From NCBI GenBank assembly GCA_000151295.1, contig GG745331.1:961490-997432 (forward strand): a stretch of 35,943 nucleotides of DNA, read 5' to 3'. Shown in pieces: positions 28,359 through 35,943 of the stretch; within the stretch, counting starts at the first letter, position 1, and each line of letters starts with the position of its first letter. This DNA is from Allomyces macrogynus ATCC 38327. Taxonomy: Eukaryota; Blastocladiomycota; Blastocladiomycetes; Blastocladiales; Blastocladiaceae. A program made the position numbers and the translations under genes. The notes beneath the pieces were generated by a model. That model was not told the origin of the DNA, did no database searches, and saw only the letters and a program-made list of their open reading frames with translations.

Positions 28359-30334
28359 ATGTCGACGCCAAGCGGGACCGTACCGCCGCCGCCCGCCGCG
28401 GGGGACGTGGCATTCGTCCTGGTCGGAACTGCGATGGTGTTCATCATGATCCCGGGTTGGTAGCGAAATTCGCGACCATTTCATGTGCCCTCCCTCGTTC
28501 GGCGCTCTAAACAATTCATGAGCAATGCTCGGTAGGCCTGGGATACTTCTACGCCGGCATGGCGCGCGACAAGAACGCGCTCTCGCTCATGCTCATCTCG
28601 ATCCTGTCGCTGGCCATTGTCCTGATCCAGTGGTTTGTGATCGGGTACAGTTTGGTGCGTGTCCCGTCTACACCTGGCCCTCGAATTGTCGTGTGCGCAT
28701 AAGCTGACCTTAAGTGAAACAGGTCTTTTCGACAACGGGTGGGCCATTCCTCGGCAACGGCCAGTTTGCGTTCCTGATGGGTGTCGGCGGGGACCAGACC
28801 GTGGCCGTGACGCTGCCGAACCTCGCGTTTTGCATTTTCCAGGGCATGTTTGCAGCGATCACGCCGGCGCTCGCGGTCGGTGCGGTTGCTGAACGGTTCG
28901 TGCACTGGTTGTTGCTTGCGAAGCGGGCCCGAGCAGGTGCTGACGCGTAGTTATTGGCGCGGCAGGTTCTCACTCATCCCGACGTGCATCTTCATCCTGG
29001 TCTGGACGACGCTCGTCTACGACCCGATTGGTACGCGCCTCCCGTCGTCCTCTCCTGCACAGCACGCTCACGCACCTTCTCCACCTTCTCCACCTTCCTC
29101 ACCTTCTCCACTTAGCCTACTGGACGTGGGGCGCCAACGGCTGGCTCAACCAGCTCGGCGCACTCGATTTTGCCGGCGGCACTCCCGTCCACATGGCCTC
29201 GGGCGTCTCCGGCCTCGCGCTCGCTTTGGCCGTCGGCAAACGCCGTCCCTCCGACGACCCACCGAAACCGCACTCCATGTCGTCTGTGATTCTCGGCACG
29301 GCCCTGCTCTGGTTCGGGTGGTTCGGGTTCAACGGGGCCAGCGCACTCGGCGCCAACGCGCGCGCCGCACTCGCGATCCTGGACACGAACTTGGCGGCGT
29401 CGGCGGGGGCGCTCGCGTGGCTGGTCGTGGATTATATCCGTGACCGCCGCGTGTCGGCGCTCGGGTTCTGTTCGGGCGCGGTGGCTGGGTTGGTCGCGAT
29501 CACGCCGGCATGCGGGTTTGTCGGGCCCGCGGCGGCGCTCGCGTTTGGCGTGATTGCGGGAGTCGGGTGTAATTGGAGTTCGCGGTGGAAGCACTACTTG
29601 GGGTACGTGATCGATGGATGGATGGTGGGGGTCCTGATGTGGTCACTGATTTCCGGCGCGTTTGGATCAATGTAGGTACGACGACGCGCTCGACGCATGG
29701 GGGATGCACGGTCCGTTATTTTCTCGTTCGATCTTTCTCTTCCGGCACGTCGCGCCACGACTGACCGACTCTGCTCCCCTACCTAGGCGTCGGCGGCATC
29801 ATCGGCAACTTCCTGACCGGCGTCTTTGCCGAAAAATACTGGATCTCGCTCGACGGCACCACAAAACCCGGCGGTGCCCTTTCGGGTAACCCGATGCAGA
29901 TCGTCTGGCAACTCGTGTCCATCGGTGCCGCCGCGGCATGGGCGTTCGTCATCACCTACCTGATCGTCAAGGGCATGGCGCTGCTGCGGCTCCCGCTGCG
30001 CATTTCGGCCGAGGGCGAAGAGGACGGGATCGACCACGCGCAAATGGGCGAGCATACGTTTGATTACGTTGGGGAGCGCATCTCGGCGTCGATCGATTAC
30101 AAGCGCACAATGTCGCAGGAGTTGCAGCTCGTGCCGCTCAAGAAACCGGCCGAGGTCGCGCCGATGCCGGTGGCGTCGCCGGTCGCGGTGGTGCCTGCAG
30201 TGCACGCGGTAGTGCCGGCGCAGATGGTGGCGGTGGTCGCAGACCCGGCGCTCGAGGTGGAGAATGTGGGGATGTCGACGGCGGCACTGGTGCAGCATGA
30301 ACCGGAGGTGGAGGGGGAGCGGATGGGGCCGTGA
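28359..30334 (+). CDS. MEP: Ammonium transporter (Amt/MEP family), copy 2
   Basis: Tandem paralog of the preceding gene, 507 residues. Exons 28359-28455, 28536-28654, 28723-28895, 28966-29030, 29116-29602, 29676-29710, 29787-30334. Exons 2 to 5 have exactly the same lengths as in copy 1 (119, 173, 65, 487 nt) and the same phases. One extra intron (29711-29786) splits the region after the second pore histidine (WGMHG/VGG), leaving a 35-nt exon. Both pore histidines (PHSMSSV, GMHGVGG) and DFAGG are present. The tail keeps EEDGIDHAQMGE but then extends about 50 residues further with a Pro/Val/Ala-rich segment absent from copy 1, which may give it different regulation. Confidence 0.95.
29068..29110 (+). 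repeat. CACCTTCTC microsatellite in intron 4 of ammonium transporter copy 2
   Basis: Near-perfect repeats of CACCTTCTC(C) run up to the acceptor CTTAG and form the pyrimidine-rich end of the intron. The equivalent intron of copy 1 lacks it. Confidence 0.7.
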
Positions 30335-30450
30335 TGGGGGATAGAGACTGGAGGTGGTCGCACTACTTAGCTGTCGTAGCTCAGGTTTCTCGTAGTAGCA
30401 AAACAACGCCATGATATTACTGCAGTTACCAGTGCAAAGAGTCCAGTCTA

Positions 30451-32385
30451 TCAGCCAGTCCCGTGCAATGCCGCCTGCTTGGCCCGCTCCTGCTCCAACA
30501 GCGTCGCATCGTCCACCGTTAGCGGCGGCAGCCCGCCAGGTCGGCCACCGGCCCCCATCAGGTCCGTTCCAGTCTTGAAAGTCAATGACGCGCGCGATGA
30601 CGGTCGCGGCGCAGCGGGTTTCCGCACTTCTGGCGACGCCGGACGCGCCGAGAAAATAGTGTTACGCGGCATGGACGGTCCCGGGTCGTCGTGGTGCAGC
30701 GAGCGCGTCATGGGTTCCGCGCGACTCGGGGGGCGCGACCGGACCAGACCGACGACCGCTTGCCCGTGTGCCGAACCAAGCGCGGGCGTGGCGACGGCTG
30801 CGGCGGGCAACGTGGTCGCGAGCTTGGCCAGCGCTGAGGCCTTCGGAGCGGATGGTTGGAGTGATCGATGTGGCGGCGGCGGTGGCAACGTCGCCATACG
30901 CGTGACAATGGGCGGCGGGTACGTGCGCGGGCTGGTCGGTGCGGGTGGTAGCGCCGTGGACGTCGTTGGCCTCAACGATTGGGCCATCGACCCGGCGGAC
31001 TCGGCGCGCTCGTCGTCAGACGAGACGTCGTCCTCATCCCCCTCGCTCCCGCCGCTACTCTCCGTCCCATCCTCCGACCCACTCTCCAGATCCTCCCCCA
31101 TCTGCCGCGCGGCTCTCGCCGCCGCCGCGACTTTCGCCAACCTCGCCGCGGCCGTGCGCTCACGGACGTCCCGAGCCTTGGCGAGCGTCGCGTACTGCAG
31201 GGCCAATGCGTCGCGGCGCGCAAGGAGGGCCTTGGTGGCCGCCACGGTATCCCGCAACTCGCGCGCCATGACTTCCGAGTCGTGCGCGAGTTTGCTCGTT
31301 TGGTCGTTGAGCGCCGCGGGCGCCTGGTGCTGTGCGGCCGTTTGCATGGCTGCGACTTGTGCGTCGTTGCGCCGCGCGACGTGTACGCGCTCCTCGAGCA
31401 GTTTCCGTTCCAGGTCGAGAAGGGCACGCTGGTGGGCCGCAGTCACGGCGTCGAGCTCGGCGCGGGACGCGGCGAGTTGCGCTTCGTGGCGTTGGCGGAT
31501 GTGCTGGTGGAGAGGGCGCGAGAGGGAGGGTCAGGAACGGGAGGGAAAATGGGAGGGGTGGAGATAGGTGCACGAGGGAACCAAAACGTCGGCCAGCGAC
31601 AGGATTTCCTGATTCTTGGCGTCGAGTTTCTCGTCGAGCACGGCAATCTCGTTTTCAAGGCCTACGTGACCCAGAACCGTCAGCAACGTGGGAGAGAGGA
31701 AACGCGCGACGTGGACGGTACCCTCGGCCTGCCTCTTGAGCTGGTTCTCGACCTCGGACTTGCGCGTGTCAAATTCGGACATGATGCGCAAATGCTCCGT
31801 GTTCATCTTGTCGATAATCGACTGCTTCTCTGCCTTTTTCAAGAGCAGGTAGGCCGTGTACTCGGCGCTGTCCTTTTGCGCGTTTTCAATGTCGAGCCGC
31901 AGCAGCTCGTTTTCCTTTTTACTGCACCGAGCGTGAGCAATGAGCGCGGTGATCTACGAGAGAGCGCAGTGCAAGTCAGGGAGACGGCACCATTCCTCGA
32001 CCTGCTGCTTGTAGAGCGCCAGTTCCTCGTCGAGTTCGCGGAGCCTACGGGCCTTTCCACACGCATCAGTTCCGACCCTCGCGCACACTCTCCACCATTT
32101 CGCGAGAGCATACCGCGCCTTGAGCTGGGACTCGTTCATATCGCCCAAGTCGTCGGCCCATGACGGTGCTGCAGCCTTGAGCGTGCTGAGCAACAGCTGC
32201 CGCCGTGCAGCCGCCTCGCGCTCGGCCGGGGTCATGGCCGCGCGTGCCGGGTCAGCGGCCTCGTCGCGCGACCGCGACTTGGACCCTTTTTTGCCCTTGC
32301 CGCCGTCCTTCTTCTTCTTGCCCGTGCCGCCGCCGCCGCCAGCCGCGGCCTTCTTCTTGGTCTTTTTTGCAGCGTCGCCGGCCAT
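30451..32385 (-). CDS. Coiled-coil protein, BBOF1/DUF4515-like
   Basis: Long coiled-coil protein of about 572 residues. It begins with a Lys/Gly-rich basic tail (MAGDAAKKTKKK...), then ESQLKARLRELDEELALYKQ and a nearly continuous coiled coil through KKENELLRLDIENAQKD, EFDTRKSEVENQLKRQAE, ENEIAVLDEKLDAKNQEILS and HQRALLDLERKLLEERVH. An acidic stretch and a Pro/Ser-rich tail follow. The K-rich start plus the E-QLK and LERK-LEE pattern resembles DUF4515 proteins such as basal body-orientation factor 1, fitting a flagellated fungus, but this is recognition by pattern and other flagellar coiled coils are possible. Join 30451-31503, 31582-31921, 31991-32044, 32114-32385. The intron at 31922-31990 (69 nt) is preferred over a 48-nt alternative because it keeps the heptad EECKKENELL. 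It shares a 285-nt divergent promoter with the TFIIS gene. Confidence 0.7.
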
Positions 32386-32670
32386 TTGCGTTGAGTCGTG
32401 CAGGTGGGATGTGGTCGTGGATGTCGGAAATCCAATCGGCAGATCAAATGGTCGTGCAAACTCGTTGATACTTGGGAATGCATGACAACCTGTCACGTGG
32501 CCGATCGCTGCTCGCACGACTTTCGCGGCGGCGCTCCCACGGCGACGTCGCGACCATCGCATCACCAACACCAGCGCCTACACCAATCCACGACGCCCCG
32601 ACACAGTCAACGGCTCTGCAACTACCCGCAACGCGCGCTCCACCCCGACCCGATCCATCACCTCCCGACC
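32386..32670. promoter_or_regulatory. Divergent promoter: coiled-coil protein / TFIIS
   Basis: Only 285 nt separate the two opposite start codons, so the promoters must overlap or abut. No specific site recognised. Confidence 0.45.
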
Positions 32671-34000
32671 ATGGACGCGCAAGTACTCGACCTCAAGGGC
32701 AAGCTGCAGCACGCGCTGAAAGACGGCAAGACCGCGCTCGCCTGCGACATTCTCGCGCGGCTCGGCGAGATCAAGGCGACCAAGGACCTACTCAAGGTTC
32801 GCGCGCTCACGCGTACCGACGACCGCCCGGTCACGAAAACTGACCGACCGCGTTGATCCATGGGAAACAGAAAACCGAGATCGGCCTGTATGTGACCAAG
32901 CTCAAGAAACACGCCGACGCGAACGTCGTCGCGCGCGCGTCGGCCGCACTCGACCGGTGGAAGCGCGACGTTGGGATCGCGCCCAAGCCGCACGCCGCCG
33001 CGACGCATCCTCATCATGCCGCGCCATCCAAGCCCGCCACGGCCGTGACCACGTCGACGAGCAGCAGGCCTGCTGCGGCGGGTCCCGCATCCCCTGTGCC
33101 CGCATCTCGATCCGCGCCCGCATCTCGGCCCTCGGCGCCATCCGCATCCTCGTCGCAGCCGGGATCTACACCGGCGTCGCCCCGTCCTGTCGCTGCCGAG
33201 ATTCGCCGTCCCGCGCCCGCACCGGCTTCACGGACCAACTCGGTCTCGTCGACGACGTCTGCTGGTGGTGGCAGCGGCAAGGAGCGGACACTGGCGTCGG
33301 ACGGGATTTCGGTGCCGTCGGTCGGCGACAAGTTGCGCGACCGGTGCATTGAAATGTACTATAACGCATTGTGCGTCGACTGCGATGACGGTGGGTGCTC
33401 ACTCGATTTGATTTGGTTTGTGAAGAGTGGATGGAGATGGCAGCCAATGAACTCGCATTCTGACCCAACCTCGTGTCCATCCAACTCCCTGCCCGTAGAG
33501 AGCGACGCGATCATGACCGTTGCCGTGAAAATCGAAAAGGCCATGTTCGCCAAGCACAACCAGTCGGTGACCGCCGGGTACAAGAACGACCTGCGCATGT
33601 ACACGGCGAGTATCAAGAACAAGCAAAACGGCGCGTTGCGCGAATCCATCATGAACGGCGATATTCTTCCGCCGGATCTCGTCAACATGAGCGCCGCCGA
33701 CTTGGCGCCGGGCCCGTTGCGCGAACGTATGGAGGAGGAGCGGGCGCGCAACTTGTTTCTCGCGCAGGGCGCCGGCAATATCAAGGCGACGACCGACCAG
33801 TTCCGGTGCGGGAAGTGCAAGAAGCGCCGGTGCAGTTACTTCCAGATGCAGACGCGGTCGGCGGATGAGCCGATGACCACTTTTGTCGAGTGTCTCGAGT
33901 GTACGTTGGGGGTTCGTGGGAGGGTGGACGAGGGGCGACACGATGGGTACTAACCTGTGCGCGCGCAATTCTAGGCGGGAACAACTGGAAGTTTTGCTGA
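32671..34000 (+). CDS. DST1: Transcription elongation factor TFIIS
   Basis: Nuclear factor that rescues backtracked RNA polymerase II by stimulating transcript cleavage. Exons 32671-32796, 32871-33390, 33499-33900, 33975-34000 (introns 74, 108, 74 nt; all joins keep frame), 357 residues, close to the family size. The N-terminal helical LW domain runs through DLLKKTEIGLYVTKLKKH; a Pro/Ala/Ser linker follows. The central polymerase-binding domain has VGDKLRDRCIEMYYNAL, KIEKAMF, YKNDLRMYTASIKNKQN and LRESIMNGDILPPDLVNMS. The C-terminal zinc ribbon is FRCGKCKKRRCSYFQMQTRSADEPMTTFVEC, closing with CGNNWKFC encoded by the 26-nt last exon. The catalytic Asp-Glu pair (SADEPMT) is intact. Confidence 0.96.
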
Positions 34001-34244
34001 GCGAGAAGTCGGGACGTCGTTGGGATCCGTGCATTTGTTGGCTGAGCTGGCGCATTTGGTGAGTTTTTGCTCAACAGTCATTATTTATTGCGCTGCCGTT
34101 GGTTGTCGTCGCACCTCTCTGACCCAGTCTTGTCACGCTCGTCGTCGTCAACAGGTAAAACGTTTCCTGGTATTGAAATCCAAAATCGAGTCGTGCAAAA
34201 TGGCCCCGTCTGCTCTTTTCCACCCTGTCACGCCGACGCCGTGA

Positions 34245-34796
34245 TCAAAACGCGACGGGAAAATCCATGGTCGCGGCGACCTCGCGGAGGAACGCGTCGA
34301 GCGCGTCGCGCACCTGCACGAGCTCTGCTGGCAATCCGTCGCGCTCGTCCGGGAAATCCCCACGCTTCAAATCACGCAGCGGCGTAAGCACCTCCACCAC
34401 AACCGAACCATCGCGCTCGGCGCGGTACAGCGCGCGCTGCAACTCGTGCCACGCCGCGTCCGGGTGCAAGACCGCCTGGAGCGCGGTCGCGCGCACGTGC
34501 GCGTCCCACGGCAGCGCCAGGTCGGAGGCACGTGGCTCGATCCCGAGCAATGCGTAGAGCGTGGTCATGGTCGTGGGGTTATCATAGAGCGCGGCCTCGC
34601 CGGGCACGTCGGCGCAGAGCGCGCGCAACTCGGTCGGAGACAGGTGGCCGTCCTTGTCGGCGTCGGCCGCGTCGAACATGGCGCGCAGAGCGGGCAGGTA
34701 CATGGCGTTCACAGCGTAGTGCACGTCGAGGAAGGAAGTCGCGGTCGCGGCGCGGTTCGGGGCCAGCGCGGCCAGGTCGATCTTGGCGGCGGTCAT
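34245..34796 (-). CDS. Small protein with one EF-hand
   Basis: Intronless frame of 183 residues. A canonical calcium-binding loop lies at residues 45-56 (DADKDGHLSPTE: acidic at positions 1, 3, 5, Gly at 6, Glu at 12), between helices YLPALRAMFDAA and ELRALC. A second, degenerate hand is possible but not clear. The C-terminal half is helical with acidic and aromatic residues and ends DFPVAF. No transmembrane segment or signal peptide. It converges on the TFIIS gene (244 nt between stops). I do not recognise a named family. Confidence 0.65.
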   Translation of the reverse strand: MTAAKIDLAALAPNRAATATSFLDVHYAVNAMYLPALRAMFDAADADKDGHLSPTELRALCADVPGEAALYDNPTTMTTLYALLGIEPRASDLALPWDAHVRATALQAVLHPDAAWHELQRALYRAERDGSVVVEVLTPLRDLKRGDFPDERDGLPAELVQVRDALDAFLREVAATMDFPVAF

Positions 34797-35306
34797 GCTT
34801 GCTTGCGGCCGGATGTCGCGCGACTGGATGGTTTGGTGCGCGAATCCGGGGCCGGAGCAGCGTGGAAGCAGAACGACCTGGACGAGACGGACGACGTTAT
34901 GACCTGCTGGATTTCAGACGCGACGCCTTGGTGGCATCACGGGTCGCCGATCAAGGATTTGCGACGCCACGCGCGCTCGGCCAGGCGACTTCCGCACGCG
35001 CCGGCCAAGCGGCTGACGCGAGCCCCGTTTGTCCCGCCGATGCGTCGCAGCGCATCGCGGTGATCAAACGCGTGATCGCCGTCCCTCTCGTCCCCGTGTT
35101 CGCCATGTCGCGTCTCCCACCCGCACGCTCGCTCGCCACGTCAACGCGCCCAGCCCGGCCCCGCCGACCGAACGCGCCGCCGACCTGTCCCTGCCGGGCA
35201 CCGGCAGAACCGACCAACCGCCACCGATCCCCCTCCCTTCGCCCCGATGCCGTTCCGTCTCCGCACTCGTCGCAAACGCACCCTCTCACCGCCGCCCGCG
35301 CCCACC
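34797..35306. promoter_or_regulatory. Divergent region: EF-hand protein / right-edge gene
   Basis: These 510 nt lie between opposite starts. Several Arg/Pro-rich frames cross it on both strands, none with a domain. Confidence 0.4.
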
Positions 35307-35943
35307 ATGAACTTCCAGGACGCGCTGCAAATGCCCGTCGGCCGGCGCCATGCCGCGTCGGTCGTTGCCGCGCGCCAGCAACGCGCCGCCGTCCTCCCTG
35401 CCGTGCGCGACGTGACCCAAGTGCAGCGCCGCCCGGACCTGCCCGTCGCCGACCTACCCACCCCGCACCGCAGCCATGGTATACCGGCGACCCCACCCGA
35501 CTCGGCCGTCGCGTCACCTTCTCACTCGCGCTCGGTCACGGCCGCGTCCACGATTGGCACGCCGACGCAGCAGCTGCATTGGCGGTACACGACAGCGTCA
35601 ACCGCGATCACGCCGACGCAGCGTTCACGGTGCACGACGGCTTCGGCTGCGGCTACGCCGAACGGCGTTCCGGATGGGGTGCCTGCGGTCGCGGTGCAGC
35701 CGGCGAAGCCACCAGTCCCGATCGCCAATGGCGCGCCCTCTGCAGCCGCACCAAGCGTTTCGGAGCAGCATACGGCAAGGACGCGACACGAGGTTGCCGA
35801 GACAACGTCGCAGCACGTACACGAGTTTATGGAATTTGTCAAGCATGCATCCGCCGAGCTGGCCACGGTATGTCTCCCTCGCGCATCTTACGCACGCGCG
35901 TGTGTGCGCGTGCTCGGTCGGGACCGAACTCACTCGCGCGCCC
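35307..35943 (+). CDS. Unrecognised protein, first exon (gene runs off right edge)
   Basis: ATG at 35307 (context CCCACCATGA) opens a frame of 187 codons ending at a strong donor GTATGT at 35868, so the intron leaves the window. The protein starts MNFQDALQMPVGRRHAASVV, then a Pro/Thr/Ser/Ala-rich segment with a repeated T-A-TPTQ pattern (IGTPTQQ, AITPTQR, AATPNG). It ends in a helix, HEFMEFVKHASAELAT. No domain can be named from this exon. Confidence 0.55.
   Translation, partial: MNFQDALQMPVGRRHAASVVAARQQRAAVLPAVRDVTQVQRRPDLPVADLPTPHRSHGIPATPPDSAVASPSHSRSVTAASTIGTPTQQLHWRYTTASTAITPTQRSRCTTASAAATPNGVPDGVPAVAVQPAKPPVPIANGAPSAAAPSVSEQHTARTRHEVAETTSQHVHEFMEFVKHASAELATVCLPRASYARACVRVLGRDRTHSRA

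Noticed and set aside
1..35943. Transposons, CRISPR arrays, tRNA or rRNA genes
   Set aside because: I saw no terminal repeats, transposase or reverse-transcriptase motifs, no regularly spaced repeats and no convincing tRNA or rRNA sequence on either strand; a tRNA and repeat scan would be decisive.

Overview
This is a GC-rich, intron-rich stretch of a eukaryotic nuclear genome, and it reads as an early-diverging zoosporic fungus. Fungal-type families are present: a Crz1-like zinc-finger factor, a CBS/PB1 tail-anchored protein, MEP-type ammonium transporters and an aquaglyceroporin. They sit next to a coiled-coil protein of the kind found at basal bodies, and to a plant-style leucine-rich-repeat (LRR) membrane protein. 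I infer Blastocladiomycota (Allomyces/Catenaria-like) from this mix and the base composition, but the sequence alone does not prove it. Most introns are about 50-115 nt. Donors are often GTACGN, GTGCGT or GTATGN, acceptors are YAG, and a CTGAC/CTGAT-like branch site is often visible. One 100-N scaffold gap lies at 15746-15845.

Layout, left to right. (1) Two head-to-tail Crz1-like transcription-factor paralogs on the minus strand; the left one runs off the window. (2) AOS1, the SUMO E1 subunit (minus), shares a divergent promoter with a PMS1-type MutL protein (plus) that ends after the ATPase half. (3) A four-CBS plus PB1 tail-anchored protein (minus) and a FHIT-type dinucleoside triphosphate hydrolase (minus) with an in-frame TGA. 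(4) A membrane-protein cluster: an LRR single-pass protein (plus, broken by the gap), a four-helix PPxY-rich membrane protein (minus), and a divergent multi-pass RING-H2 E3 ligase (plus). (5) An aquaglyceroporin and a RasGAP, both plus. (6) A tandem pair of ammonium transporters (plus). (7) A BBOF1-like coiled-coil protein (minus), divergent from transcription factor TFIIS (plus). (8) A small EF-hand protein (minus), divergent from an unrecognised protein (plus) that leaves the right edge.

The genes do not form one pathway; they look like ordinary compact nuclear genes with many divergent pairs. Two loci are local duplications (Crz1-like and ammonium transporters). The LRR / PPxY membrane protein / RING-H2 neighbourhood is the most suggestive functional grouping, because PPxY motifs recruit WW-domain ubiquitin ligases. 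I rebuilt all exon joins by hand from reading frame, splice consensus and family conservation, and no transcript data were available. Several lesions (the internal stop in FHIT, the damaged motif and stop in the MutL gene, a frame switch in the Crz1-like gene) could be real or could be draft-assembly errors.
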